A stretch of DNA of 64,000 nucleotides from Selaginella moellendorffii (GCF_000143415.4 NW_003314273.1:1518052-1582051), one strand, 5' to 3'. Shown: positions 1 through 11,823, counted from the first letter of the stretch. Notes: generated by a model from the sequence alone, not told the origin. Made by a program: numbers and translations.

Positions 1-496
1 CACCCCTTTTGAAGTTAGCACCTTCAGTTAGGGGATTTGTTCCCTTGACTTGCCAATCTCGCTTAGCAAGTCATCTGACCAACATAACATGGTTTCATGC
101 ATAAGAGTGAAAATCCTTGACCATCGACTTTCGTTCAAAACCATCCCTTTAAACACTTTGGAACTACTTCCCTAACCTTGATAGCATTGCTTTATAGGAA
201 GCTTCAAGACCACATTTCTGCTGTGCCACTCTAATTTCATGCGTTCTATAAACCATCTACACTTGGCTTTCTAGGTACTAAGTTACCTAGAATTGTCTTT
301 GGGTACTTTGAAGGAATTTTGTCCCTTATTTTGTTAAGGCCTCTCTTTTTGCAAGCTTTCTAATTGCCATATGGTCTAACATGGACAATTCCATGCTTTA
401 GACTCTTCATGATATCACGGTTGTTATTAACAACATGCTTTAGCACCCACTTGATTCTCCACTCCCCACTTGCCTAACCACTCTTCGTAATAAGTA
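1..496. repeat. Family A retroelement internal segment (non-coding)
   Basis: This stretch closely matches 17491-17965, which lies inside the complete family A element, and runs in the same direction. Similarity stops near position 470-496, where the sequence changes abruptly into an LTR of the same family in the other orientation. No long reading frame is present. I read it as a fragment of a second family A copy rearranged against its LTR. Confidence 0.6.
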
Positions 497-1962
497 CAAA
501 GCGAGCAATAAGTGAGTCTCTAGAAAAGGGACACAAGAGGACCAACACATGACACGTGGATGAGTCCGAGATGGAGTTTGAGTTGGACCCGATATGGAGT
601 CAGAGATGGAGTCTGAGATGGACTCGAGATGGAGTTCGAGATGGAACCGAGATTGAGACCGAGACCTAGACTAAGACCGAAACCAAGTCCAAGTCCGAGG
701 CCGAGACCGAGACCAAATCCAAGTCCAAGTCCGAATACTAATACAAGCTGTTGGGTGAAAGCCCAAAGCGATCGTCCCCCGGGGGGGGGGGGGGGGGGGG
801 ATGCTGCTGGGGGTTCCAAAAGTATAGTAGGGAGAGTGTGGGGGCTAGAGCCCATTGGAGCCAATTTGGCCAGGAAAGGTTAGTTTGGCCTAGGAAGGCC
901 ATACCCAGCTATTGGGTGATGGGATGACCATTGAGAAGTTAAGGGCTAGAGTGAATATAGACCGACAAGCGGGGTATCTTGGTGAAGTGTTCAAGAGCCA
1001 GCTCTAGTTTCCCCGGGAGATCGAATGGTCGATTCTCCCAATCCAAGTATGGGTGGCAATACTTACTTGGATACCTGGTGTGGCTCAACGAAACCTCGCT
1101 CTAAGCCCATGGCTAGAGCACCCAAAGGTGGAAGGCAGGGAACCATGAGGCTTGCGAAGGGCCACGGTGTTCCGAAATGTTGTCCCAAAGTCCTAGATTG
1201 TGAAAAGGAAGAGGAGCAGTCCTTTGGTGTAGAGACCAAGGATACGGTCATGGGAGGAGGAAGTCCCAGAGGACTGTGGTGTAAGCTCCTGAGTTTGGAC
1301 TTCCCGGGAGGTCACCCAGCCCAGTACTATTCAAACCCAAGGACGCTTAACCCCAAATATCCCAAGACCCTTAACCGATTGGAAAAGGAGGTGCACTCTT
1401 ATTCATGGGCCCTTTCCCTTTATATTTGAACCCCATAAATCGTCTCTCAAGTCGTTCTCTTTGGTTGCTTACACGTGGGACTTAGTGGTCAGGCCTGTGT
1501 GCCTTGATCCAGTGGCAGTGTTGGCGAACACAACCGTGGACAGAAAGGGACTTGGTGGGGACCAAAAAAGGGATATTGGAGAAGGTTATTCCCCATGCCT
1601 GCGGGCATTCTAAGGGTGTTAAAGAATGGATCTGGGATGATCACTCATGGATGGATGGCCTAATCTTTTAGAGACAAGATTGTGATGCAGGTGGCATTAG
1701 ACCACCGGTGTAACCAAGGTGAAGGGGCATGGCCTTAGTGTAGCGAGCTAATATGTCAGTGGTACCTTGAGGTGTCAGTCATGGGATCGGACATGTGGAA
1801 CACTTGGGCCAAGTGTAAAGTTTGAGTGGCAGGGATGCCATTCTCGGGGCTAGCAAGCTTAAGTCCGGAATAGGACTTATGGAGGTTGTGAGTGAGACTC
1901 CTCCAAGTGGTTGGAGGTGTGGTTAAGTGACTAAACTAGAATGAAAAAATTAATTACTTACA
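497..1962 (+). mobile_element. Family A LTR, plus orientation, 5' truncated
   Basis: The sequence matches the reverse complement of the family A LTR at 19843-21319. It includes the GAGATGGA/GAGTCCGA tandem stretch (about 565-740), a run of 20 G at 781-800, and an end in TTACA at 1962 directly before a primer-binding site. The first part of the LTR, present at 55404, is missing. A 194-bp solo TRIM LTR (1280-1473) lies inside it. Confidence 0.75.
1280..1473 (-). mobile_element. Solo LTR of a TRIM element
   Basis: This 194-bp sequence starts TGTAAGCTCC and ends TTGCTTACA. It matches the LTRs of the complete TRIM at 56063-56655 with only scattered differences. Flanks are TGTGG on the left and CGTGG on the right. 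An uninterrupted relative near 57165 reads CTGTGGGACTT, so a 5-bp target duplication with one later change fits. No internal region or second LTR is present, so it is a solo LTR from LTR-LTR recombination. Orientation is inferred from the complete copy. Confidence 0.85.
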
Positions 1963-3797
1963 ATTTGGTATTAGAGCTATTTCTTAGTCCGACTCTTATT
2001 GGTGCCCAAGTATATCACCACTTGTATTGGAATTGGAAGGTCCTACGTATGGACCTATCCTCGGGAGTAGCATGTTGAGAGGATATGGCTCCCCACTCAA
2101 GTTCATGCGTGAACTTGTGCGCAATGTGGTGGATGGAAAAGGGCCAATAAGGAAACGACTTTGGGATCTTGGGAACAGTATAAGGTTTTTCTCAGAGAGT
2201 TGAGGATGTGATCCAGATGAGCATTTGACTTAGCAAACTGACTAATGTAGTTATGGTAAACAACTATAGTTGGGATTACGGGAAAGATAAAGACTCCAAA
2301 GCAATAAAGGAGTCACAAAATTATCCTCATATAGTTGAGGTTGGTGCTCATGAATGTGAGACCACAATTAATGACTGTGAGAGGTCAAATATAGAAGAGG
2401 ACACAAGTCCTTGAAATGGTAGCTGGGGCTACCTTCAATAAATGCTGGAACAACCCAAGGAGTTGGGGGTGTACTTAGAGGATGAGTTGGTATTCTCATC
2501 ACATAGATAAGTAATCTTAAGGGGCAAAGGTTACCCCTAGAGAACAAAATCATGTGTTAGAGTAACACTTGCAAAGATGGTCCTTGTGAGTAGAACATGA
2601 ATACAAGAAGTATTCCAGCGAGCTAACACCTCAAAATAGGACCTTATAAATTAGATTATAAAGTCCAAAAATGCTAGATGACTCAAGTAGAGTCAAAGAA
2701 TAGTCCTAAGGGATTTGTAAAAGCATTTGGACTAAGGTGTGTTCTACCCCACAAAGAAGGGGGAGGATCATAAGATCCAAGTATGAGAACAGTGGGTATC
2801 TCATTGATGGCAAAATGTGCCATACTAAAGTCGTGGGAAAAGTGTTCCTAGAAGAAAACAACTTTGACACAAAGTTGTATGTAAACTCTATAATGCAGTG
2901 CTAATGGATAATTGGCATAAGAAAGGACCGTATTGGTTTTGGCAAGGACCTAGACGTAAAAGTGTTATAAAGGTAGGCTCGTGGAGCCAATGGTGTGGAG
3001 ACACCAAATGTGCCAAGGTGTGATGCCTTGAGGTCAGATTGCCAGGTTCATGAAAACCCCTTCCTAAAGAAATCCTAATGGAAATAGGAATGGCATAGCC
3101 TAAGCTGGAAGGCATACAGTTGGAGTGTGGTGACCTAAGTAATGATGGAGGTGTGGAAGCACCAGCAATGAGTTGTAGGACTTGACAACTATGAGGCAAC
3201 TAAACAAAAGGTGTAAAATAATTGGTTAAATTAATAGAAGGTAACTATTTAAGACTTCAAGGATAAGGAAGTTAGATATATCTTTATGGGGGATAAATTG
3301 CTTATGTTGCGATATAGTAAGTCAATATCATAAAGGGAATGCTCATTGTTAAATAAGGCCATCATTGGGACACCCAAACACTCTAGAACACCAAGAGGTG
3401 GTGTTGGTGTCGTGAATAGACAAAGCCCAAGGGACTAAGTCCTTAGCAAATAATGGATAGGAGGTACTATCTAAACGTCCAAGGTTGTGGAGATAAGAGA
3501 AGTTTGTCTACCCAAATTGGACAAAGCCTAAAATGGGATCTTGGCAAGGCTAGTGATGGGCATATAAAGGCCCATAAGTAGCAACATTAATCCCAGTATG
3601 TGGGATTATAAGGTGAGCACACCCGGATCGAGGAACCACTCCCTAGGCTATTAGGTAGGTTCATCTCTATGAATACTTGCTAAGGCATAGTAGAAAGTGT
3701 AAATCTATCCTCCTATTCTAGAGGAGAATAATCGAAGGAAATGTGTGAAGCCCAAAGCTAGTAAGGGGATAGAACCGAAACATAGGAATTGAAAGGC
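1963..3797 (+). mobile_element. Family A internal region, non-coding
   Basis: This matches the reverse complement of about 17966-19842 in the complete family A element. It has no coherent gag or pol reading frame. The short open frames (for example 2368-2553 and 2888-3199 on the minus strand) show no retroviral motif and are not conserved as proteins between the copies I compared. Confidence 0.65.
1966..1977 (+). other. Primer-binding site, initiator tRNA-Met type
   Basis: TGGTATTAGAGC begins 3 nt after the LTR end at 1962. It differs by one base from TGGTATCAGAGC, the usual plant retrotransposon site complementary to the 3' end of initiator tRNA-Met. It fixes the orientation of the LTR to its left. 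Confidence 0.8.
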
Positions 3798-3802
3798 ATA
3801 AC

Positions 3803-3958
3803 GCTTGAGCACTTCATTGGGAGTTCCACTCCCGCTCTCGACCTTTCAAGTCAGAGCTTTTAGTCCAAACATGTTATGCTTGTTTGGCTTTCACTTCGGA
3901 CACCACCATGTGGTGCCCTTTCGACTCCACTTTGGGGCTTAGGGATTTGTGTCTCACA
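3803..3958 (-). mobile_element. Family A LTR terminal fragment
   Basis: About 156 bp ending TGTGTCTCACA, matching the last part of the LTRs at 7270-7425 and 21165-21319. Its orientation is opposite to the LTR at 497-1962, so the two pieces do not form a simple element. The junction near 3800 is a rearrangement or an independent fragment. Confidence 0.7.
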
Positions 3959-5091
3959 GCTAACTTTACGAAAGGAAGAGTTAGTGATTGATATTGAAGT
4001 TATTGAATCCTTATTGGATTTGAGTTAAAATATATGGATTATTAATGATTCTTTTATACTTTTTATAAAGTGAATTACGTCTTACTATAGATGGATTCAT
4101 GATGGATCGTTTGGTGATCATTTGTTGAACATAGCTTTGTTATGCTTGGTTTTTGGATTGATGCAGACATGCTTTTCATTAACTTTGGTATTATGAAGTT
4201 TGGCTTATGGATGTGTTGAGAACGATATTATGGGTTGTACTATGAGTTTTTCTTTAGCATTAAAATTAGTTTATGTGAAACTTGTGATCATTGTTTTGAG
4301 AGACTTGGATATAGACTTCTTTAAGCTTTTAGTTCTTTGAATTTTATGCTCATTGTTCCATTTGTTAGAAGTTGTTAGGAAAGGTATTTTCGGCTCATTA
4401 ACTTCGATGTTGAAGTCAGTATTTGCATCTAGCAATCATTAGTGATGATTGACTATCATCTAAGATAATTGATTATTCTTGTCCAAAGTTTTACTTGATT
4501 ATTATTGATATAGAATGATTTATCGTTCTTTGGGATGTTGGATTCCTTCTTCAATGATAATTATGCATCTCTATTTATAGGATAATTGATGATCTTTCAT
4601 GATAGTTAGTTAATCTCTTTGATGGCATATGACTTTTCATAATACCACATGTTCTTTGTGGTTTACTTTGGATTGGTCTCTAGTTTGAGATATTGGTAGA
4701 ATGTTACTGACGCTTGCTTGAGCAATTCTAGTTCCTCGGTATTGTTGATTGGGATCTATACAGATTAACTATTGCAATAGTTGACATGAATGAGTATTTA
4801 TTGGTCTTGCTACATTTATTTTGTTCTATTGATTGTTGTTATGGTTAATTTTGATAAATTTAATATTATTTCCTTCGGGTGATACATTCACAAGCATTTT
4901 TCTTGCCAGTCAATGATATTTTATATTATTTTAGCTATCTTTTGTAAGTTGTTTGGCATATTATCTACAATCTTTGGTAGTTAAGCTTTATCATTGAGTT
5001 TTCTTGATGATACAATTGCTATTGAATTTTGTTGGGTGGTGAATTCTATATTTTTCAACTATAGTGATTTTGGTGGTTCCTATACTCTAAT
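3959..5091. other. Unassigned AT-rich sequence
   Basis: About 1.1 kb with many TTGATT/GATTATT runs and no reading frame with a recognisable domain. It borders the gag remnant starting near 5092. I see no LTR ends, no inverted repeats and no splice-site pattern that would make a gene. Confidence 0.4.
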
Positions 5092-5754
5092 ACTAGTTTA
5101 TCACCAAGGGGAACATATAGCAAAGGGAAATTCAAGAAGAGTTTCTCTAAGAATGAGTCTTCGAGGTTCCGAAAAAGCAAATCCGGTGGCTAGCGAGCAA
5201 GTACGTGGGGGAGTCAAGCAAAAAGAGACAAACCCATGGATAAGAAGGTCAAGTTTTTTAACAGCGTGGGAAACAACGTATGCTACAACTGCGGTGAAGT
5301 GGGACACTTTTCGAGGGAATGTCCTTACCCGAAGAAGGCCAGAGCCAATATGGCCATTAAGTCATGTGAAGTCCAAATTGAGGTATGTGATCCAGTCCCT
5401 AGCTCAAAGTTACTCATTACACGAGCAACTTTGGTAGAGAGTCATTTGTGACATCTACTAGCCCTCTGAGGGAAGCTCGGAGGTAGCTTTGTTAAGATCC
5501 TTATTGACACGGGTGCTTCAGATAATTTTGTGGCTGCAGACATAGTTCGGCAAGCCGGACTACTGGTGCAGCGGCTGAGCGAACCAAGGACTATAGAGTT
5601 TGTTCAAGGTAGCCAAAGCACCGATGAGGTACTTCGACAAGCGAGATTCGAAGTAGGGACTTGGAAAGTAGACATGGATTTCACCGTGTTGGACATGGCG
5701 GGATTTGACGTGATCTTCAGGATGGATTGGTTCAATTGGTTCATGGTAGCCCTG
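5092..5754 (+). pseudogene. Gypsy (family E) gag C-terminus and protease, 5' part
   Basis: One frame encodes a basic linker, then one zinc knuckle CYNCGEVGHFSREC (about 5281-5322), then an aspartic protease start ILIDTGASDNF (from about 5497). In-frame stops interrupt it at about 5191 (TAG), 5449 (TGA) and 5467 (TGA). The protease segment VIFRMDWFNW is cut at 5754 by the family A element. Its frame resumes at 21325 when that element and one CCCTG are removed. The same gag linker (GSQAKRDK) appears at 63340-63400 on the minus strand. Gag binds element RNA and the protease matures Gag-Pol. This copy is dead. Confidence 0.85.
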
Positions 5755-7425
5755 TGTAAGCGACTAATTTTTCCATTTTACTTTAGTCACTTAATTGCAC
5801 CTCCGACCACTTGGAGGAGTCTCACTCACAACCTCCGTAAGTCCTATTTTGGACTTGGGCTTACTAGCCCCGAGAATAGCATCCCCGCCACTCAACCTAT
5901 GCACTTGGTCCAAGTGCTCTACGTGCCCGATCCCATGACTGACACCCCAAGGTACCACTAACATATCAGCCTGTTACGCTATGGCCATGTCCATTCACCT
6001 TCGTCACAACGATGGTCTGACACCACCTGCATCCCAGTCCTATCACTCAAAGACTGGGCCATCCATCCACGAGTGATCATCCCAGATCCACTCCTTAGCA
6101 TCCTTAGGATGCCCACAGACATGGGGATTAGCCTTCCCAATATCTCCGTTCCAGTCCCCACCAAGTCCCTTTTCATCCTTGGCCGTGCTCGCCAACACTG
6201 CCACTGGATCAAGGCCCATGGGCCCGACCACTAAGTCCCACTGTCCTCTAGGACTTCCTCCCTATGTGACCGTGTCTTTGGTCACCACACCAGAGGACTA
6301 CTCCTCTTCCTTTCCATAGTCTGGGACTTTGGGACGACATTTCGGAACACCGTGGCCCTACACGGGCCTCGTGGGTACTCTCCCTGCCTTTCGCCTTTAG
6401 GTGCTCTAGCCATGGGCTTAGAGCGAGGTTGCATTGAGCCACACTAGGTATCCAAGTAGGTAGTGCCACCCACACTTGGACTGGGAGCATCGGCCAGACG
6501 ATCTCCCGGGGGAACTAGAGCCGGCTCTTGAACACTTCACCAAGCTACCCCGCTTGTCAGTCCATGTTCACTCTAGTCTTGGACTTCCCAGTGGTCAGCT
6601 CATCACCCAACACTGGGTGCAGCCTCTCTGGGCCAAACTGGCCTTTCCTGGCCAAACTGGCTCCACTGCAGTCCTCCCCCTTACTATACTTTTGGAGCTC
6701 ACCAAACCCCCCAGGGTCTGGGAGACGAACGCTTTGGGCTTTCACCCTCTCAGACTTGAACTCGGACTCGGACTCGGACTCGGACTCGGACTCGGACTCG
6801 GACTCGGACTCGGACTCGGACTCGGACTCGGACTCGGACTCGGACTCGGACTCGGACTCGGACTCGGACTCGGACTCGGACTCGGACTCGGACTCGGACT
6901 CGGACTCGGTCTCGGTCCCGATCTCGGTCTCGCTCTTGGTCTCGGTCTCGGTCTCAGTCTCGGTCTCGACCTCGGACTCCATCTCGGATTCCGTCTCGGG
7001 TCCATCTCAGACTCCGTCTCGGTCCACCTCAGACTTCGTCTCGGACTCCATCTCGGACTCCATCTTGGTCCATCTCGGACTCCGTCTCGGTCCACCTCGG
7101 ACTTCGTCTCGGACTCCATCTCGAACTCCGTCTTAGTCCATCTCGGACTCCATCTTGGACTCCGTCTCGGTCCACCTCGGACTCCATCTCGGACTCCTCC
7201 ACGTGTCATGTGTTGGTCCTTTTGGGTCCCTTTTTGGAGCCTCGCTTATTGCTTGCTTCATGCTTGTTCCTTGAGCACTCCGTTGGGAGTTCCACTCCCG
7301 CTCTCAACCTCTCAAGTCGGAGTCTTTTAGTCCAAACGTGTTACGCTCGTTTGGCTTTTGCTTTGGCCACTACCACGTGGCACCCTTTCGGCTCCACTTT
7401 GGGGCTTAGGGATTTGTGTCTCACA
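5755..7425 (-). repeat. 3' LTR of complete family A element
   Basis: On the plus strand this runs TGTAAGCGAC to GTCTCACA, 1,671 bp. It is about 190 bp longer than its partner at 19843-21319, chiefly because of an expanded CTCGGA hexamer array. The second half (6910-7200) is a degenerate array of CTCGGACTCCAT-type units. This accounts for the long open frames in all reading frames here. Confidence 0.88.
6761..6908. repeat. (CTCGGA)n hexanucleotide microsatellite
   Basis: About 24.7 uninterrupted CTCGGA units. Being a multiple of 3, the array leaves every frame open and yields Ser-Asp, Gly-Leu, Glu-Ser and Pro-Ser dipeptide runs that are not genes. Interrupted versions of the array lie in the other family A LTRs (20850-20960, 60080-60300) and, as looser GAGTCC units, at 565-740 and 55630-56020. 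Confidence 0.95.
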
Positions 7426-7681
7426 ACTCCACCACCCATAGACAAAGTTCGATGTCCTCATCAAACGGTAAACACTTTTACAAAGTAACACCCGCATGTA
7501 TTACCATTTCCATCCTTGGCACTCAGCCAATATTTGTCTATGGTTTGACACCAAAGGCTCACCATGCCTTGTTTATCCTCTAAGGAGCATAGTCTCTCTA
7601 ACATAGAGACTCATTCGACCATCTGGGGTGGTTTGCTCCCTTTTATTGGTTCAGTTCTTGCTAAACCCGTTAGAGACTCTC
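7426..7681 (-). mobile_element. Family A internal region, left of nested insertion
   Basis: The segment right after the 3' LTR holds the purine-rich tract on the minus strand (complement of CTCCACCACCCATAG). It matches 60784-61040, the same part of another copy. It ends at CTCTC (7677-7681), the left target duplication of family B. Continuity resumes at 16036. No coding potential. Confidence 0.75.
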
Positions 7682-7723
7682 TGGAGAACTACAAAATCAC
7701 CTCTACAATGATCTTGTGAATAA
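7682..7723. repeat. Tandem duplication of the family B LTR end
   Basis: The first 35-42 bp of the LTR (TGGAGAACTACAAAATCACC onward to CTTGTGAAT) occur at 7682 and again at 7724. The right LTR at 15624 has one copy. The duplication sits exactly at the element's edge, inside the CTCTC target duplication, so it was probably made during or after integration. Confidence 0.85.
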
Positions 7724-8134
7724 GTGGAGAACTACAAAATCACCTCTACAATGATCTTGTGAATCCTCTCTAATCTAAACTAAATCCAAACATAAAAAGG
7801 AAAGAAATACTTAGCCATGTGCTATTGCAAAGATGTTGATGTTGAGATTGATGCACATCTCACAGCCTTGATCCCCAGAAGGCAGTGAGTAAGATAGGCA
7901 TGGAAGAGAAGAGTAGATATTGAGCAAGTGGAGTGTATGTTATTATGGCCAAGCATATAAAAAGATAGAAAGGGGATAGGTCTGGCGTGCTATCACCAGC
8001 CTATATAACCACTACATGCCCAATCATCCAAGTCAAGAATTTAGACCGGGAGAAATCCTGATCTCAATTCCTAACTCAGAAAATGCCTTTGTGCGAAAAT
8101 CATGATGCAAAATGCATGTACCTCTCTACTCTCC
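7724..8134 (-). repeat. 3' LTR of family B
   Basis: About 410 bp, nearly identical to 15624-16030. On the plus strand it starts TGGAGAACTA and ends CTCTCTACTC. The ends are TGGAG...CTCC rather than a perfect TG...CA. The few differences (for example an extra A near 8111 and point changes near 7940) indicate a moderately recent insertion. Confidence 0.88.
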
Positions 8135-8252
8135 GACGACTAGAGTTGAGCGGCTCCTGCAGCTCAAGCTTCCATTGTGGTGGTAGTAGCAGTTGTGGTG
8201 TTAGCCTCTGGTTCTTCCTCGTAGTCCTCAAGCTCATCGCGGGTGTAGTTCT

Positions 8253-8687
8253 TTATGGCAGTCTCGAGCACTGTAGTTGGGCCTTGAGCTCCATGTTCTC
8301 TTTGGTGAGGCGGGCATTCTCAAGTTGGTACTGTTGCGCTAATTCAAAAGATTCTCGGTAGGTGTTTGGTGTTGGGAGTCCGTGAGCTTGTATAGTGCGA
8401 AGGATTCCCTTTACCTGATCGAGTTCCAGAGCCATGCTCGCCATTTTCTCCTCGTGTGGGCGTGCAAAAACATTGCGGAAGAAGCTCTCCATTCCGTCCC
8501 GTGTGTACACCGCCATGTTGGAGTTATGGTACTGCTCCAGGAAGTTTGTAGGCATGGGACGGATCACTTTCGGCTGCTGCTGGTCCTGATGATGATGCTC
8601 CTGCTGCTCCGAATTGTAGTGGTGGCGCTTGTTGTTCACGCGCTCGTGATGAAATTGGCGTTGCATTGTTGAACGAGGCGGCTGCAT
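8253..8687 (-). CDS. Extra ORF of family B: His/Gln-rich with C-terminal coiled coil
   Basis: A 144-aa frame lies downstream of RNase H, where integrase would be expected. The first 35 residues are rich in His, Gln and Asn. A middle part holds FLEQYHNSN and a Met/Phe-rich stretch. Residues about 110-140 (ARLTKENMELKAQL) have a heptad leucine pattern. It is out of frame with the RNase H segment ending at 8728. I do not recognise it. It could be a captured host fragment or a lineage-specific accessory frame. No integrase motif is visible. Confidence 0.5.
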   Translation of the reverse strand: MQPPRSTMQRQFHHERVNNKRHHYNSEQQEHHHQDQQQPKVIRPMPTNFLEQYHNSNMAVYTRDGMESFFRNVFARPHEEKMASMALELDQVKGILRTIQAHGLPTPNTYRESFELAQQYQLENARLTKENMELKAQLQCSRLP

Positions 8688-8727
8688 GTTGTCGGCAGTG
8701 GTGTCTGAAGCAAATGTCTGTTGCAGC

Positions 8728-11640
8728 TCATCTGGCTGCTATAGCTCGGTTGGCTGCTGCGGCAAAAGATGGCTGCTCCTCAGCACGCTGGTGTGGTGAA
8801 GATGGCTGCTCAGCATTCTGTGGCAACGAATGTTGGTGCTGCTCGACGAATTGTTTCCTTTGATCTTGCGTGGTACATGATGTGGGAACTGTTGTAGTTG
8901 TTAAATAATTAAAGATTTCTTGAAGTGTATCGTGGGTGGTAATCTTAAAAAGATGTGAATCAGGTAAGTCATCATTGGGGTCTTGTATATTTTCTCCAGT
9001 TGTAATTCTACTGAAATGATCAGCTTGTTCATGGTATTTGCTTGGTTTGTGAACTATTTCAAAATTGAATTCTTGTAATAACAAAAACCATCTTGCTATT
9101 CGTCAGCTAAGGATGGGTTTGTTGAGTAGATGAATCAATGCTTGATGATCAACGAATATTTTGACTTTGTTGGAAAGTAAATAATGTCGGAATTTGGTTA
9201 AGGCATATATCATGCCTAAGGCTTCTTTTTCTGTGGTTGTATAATTCATTTCAGGTGGAGAAAGTCGTCGACTTGCATAATATATTGGGTGATCACGATG
9301 ATCATCTTTTCATTGGCACAGAATTGCTCCTAGCGCATAGTCAGAAGCATCAACTTGTACGAGAAATTCTTGAGTCCAGTTTGGTTGGACCAAAATTGGT
9401 GCTTGTGTAAGTTTTTCTTTAAGTATCAAGAATGCTTGCTAACATTCTTGAGTCCAGTGATAGAATTTGTCTTTCTTAAGTAACTTAGTTAATGGTGTAG
9501 CAACTTGGGCATAGTCTTTGATAAATCTTCTATGGTAACCCATCTTGCCCAGAAAACTGCGCAAGCTTTTAAGATCATGAGGTGGTTGCATTTTCATAAT
9601 GACGTCGTTTTTAGCTTTATTGATTTGAATGCCTTGAGTGGAAACAATGTGGCCAAGTAGTATGCCAGATTTAACAAAGAAAGTACATTTTTCAGGATTT
9701 AGAGCAACTTGGTTTTGTCTGCATTTGATAAAACATTTCTCGAGGTATTCAAGGTGTTTGTCTTTAGGTCCAAAGACACTAAAATCATCCATAAAGACTC
9801 GCATGAAATCTGTGAGATAATCTTGGAAGGTATCGGTAATGATCCGTTGAAATGTAAATGGGGCATTGGTTAATCCAAATGGCATTCGCATGTATGTGTA
9901 TGCTCCCCATGGACTTATGAAAGCTGTTTTATGTTGATCCTCGACAGCTATATGTACTTGATTGTAGCCTGAAAAACCGTCAAGAAATGAGTACATCTCA
10001 TGTCCGGCAACGGCATCAAGTATTTCATCTGAAAATGGGATGGGAAAGGCATCTTTCGTTGTGGCATCATTTAACTTCTTGTAGTTTACACAGATACGTA
10101 ATTTCCCATTTTTCTTGGGTACAATGACTAAAGGTGATAACCATTGGGCATTTTGTATTGGATATATGAATCCTGCTTCAAGGAGCTTGTTAATTTCAGC
10201 TTTTACTTTCTCAGCGAATGTTGGATTCATCCGGTAAGCAGTTTGTTTAATAGGTCGAACTCTTGGAAGTAATTCGATTCGATGTGTACATAATTCAGGT
10301 GGTATACCCTTGAGGTCTTTATATGACTACGCAAAGACATCTTTATACTTAGTAAGGAGCATAATAGCCTCAAGTTTAAATGGTTTGTCAAGTTGTGTAG
10401 TTATTAAGATGTTTTGTGGGTTTGAGGGAACCCCTAGATTTAATTCTTCAATATCTTCATTGATATTTACACGAAGTTTGAATTCTTGATTTTCAATGGT
10501 AAGTGCGGATTCGTCTTGTATATCTAGGTGATATTCCGTAGTTTGTAGTTGTTCGGGTTGTATTGCTGGTTTTGCTTTTTGTATGGTACTTTTTGTTGTA
10601 TGTTTCTTCTTTAAATGAGGTTGTTTTGAATCTTCATAGTCTTGACACTTGGTTATAGGGAGTATCCTGTTGAGGTCAATTTCTTGAATTGCCTTAAGTT
10701 CAGGATATGCTTCAAATAATTTAGCTTCTTCAAGATCGTCTAAGCCTTCTTGTCAATTGTATTCTTGAACTTGTGTTGGTTGGAAACTTCTTAAGATTTT
10801 CTTGCTTGTCAATGTTGATATTTTAGTTTGTCCTTGTTGGGATTGGATACATATCTCATGTTCCATCCAATACTGTGCAGAAACAGCTTTGTTAAGCCAA
10901 GGTCTGCCTAACAAGATTTCGTAAGAAGATTCTTCAATCGGCATTTTTAACACAACAAAGTTAACTTTAAATTTATGTCCTTTGACTGTCATAGAGACAT
11001 CACGAATGATGCCTGTTGGTCTGACAACTCTTTGATCAGCTATGCGTACATTGAATGGTGCAGCTTGTATATTGCCCAATCCTAAAGCTTTGCATAGTGC
11101 ATATTCAATGATATTAGCCCCAGAACCTCCATCAAGGATAACTCTTTCAATATGATTTTTGCCGATGTGTACATTGATACAAGGTACATTATCATCATAA
11201 TCACCAGGTTGGATTCTTTTAGCTTGTTCTTGTTGTGTTGGTTGAGATTGGTGTTTTTCTTGTGTGCAAGCTTCAAGGATCCTTCAATTACAGATCTTCA
11301 AGATTTGGTCTTTCATATATGGTGCTATTTGCAGTATTTGTTGTAGGGTTAAAGTAATTCCCTGCTGTAGTATGTGCTCAGCAATGGTTGTATGTTCATC
11401 TTGAGTAAAGCTTAATACTTGAGTTTGGTTGTCTTGATTGTATATTTGATCATTAATAATTTCGGGATCTTTGTTTTGAAGCTCTTGTTGTATGGTGTTA
11501 AGTATTTTCTTACTCTTTTTCCACTTGGTATTCTCAATTTCTATCGCGTGATCACTTTCATCTTGTTCTTCATAATTATCAGGTTGTTGACATTCATATT
11601 GTGTTCTAGTGATTGCCAAAACTTCTGGTTCTTCAATCAT
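8728..11640 (-). pseudogene. Family B protease, reverse transcriptase and RNase H
   Basis: One frame continues from upstream of 11640 with scattered stops. The protease has ILDGGSGAN and SYEILLGRPWL (about 11150-10870). RT (10230-9439) has LRICVNYKKLN, SFLDGFSGYNQ, the catalytic FMDDFSVFG and LLGHIVS. RNase H follows (VDASDYALG, TEKEALGMIYAL, KYHEQADHFSR). Nearly all stops are explained by C-to-T on one strand: TGA at about 11284 and 10751, TAG at about 10327 where relatives have Trp, TAG near 9437 where relatives have Gln, and TGA near 9315 and 9105. RT is otherwise well kept. Family: OTA (Athila/Tat) branch of Ty3/Gypsy. Confidence 0.88.
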
Positions 11641-11823
11641 TAGTTGTTCTTCAACTTCTCCTTGAACTACTCGTGCTGCTGGTGGTCTTCCAGTAGGAGG
11701 TTGATTGACTCTTTGGTTTTGTGGATTGTATTATTGTCGAATTTGATTTTCTTGTGGTTGATTTTGTCTTGGTTGATAATGCTATTGCAAGGCTTGATTG
11801 TTGTAATTGTTATATTGCCTTTG

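Noticed and set aside
781-800. G run as a regulatory G-quadruplex
   Set aside because: It lies at a spot in the family A LTR where other copies have short or C/G runs (56056, 61811); it is more likely slippage or a sequencing-prone homopolymer.
6476-7330. Long open frames of Ser-Asp, Gly-Leu, Glu-Ser or Pro-Ser repeats on both strands
   Set aside because: They come from the CTCGGA hexamer array in an LTR; all frames are open at once and the arrays differ in length between copies.
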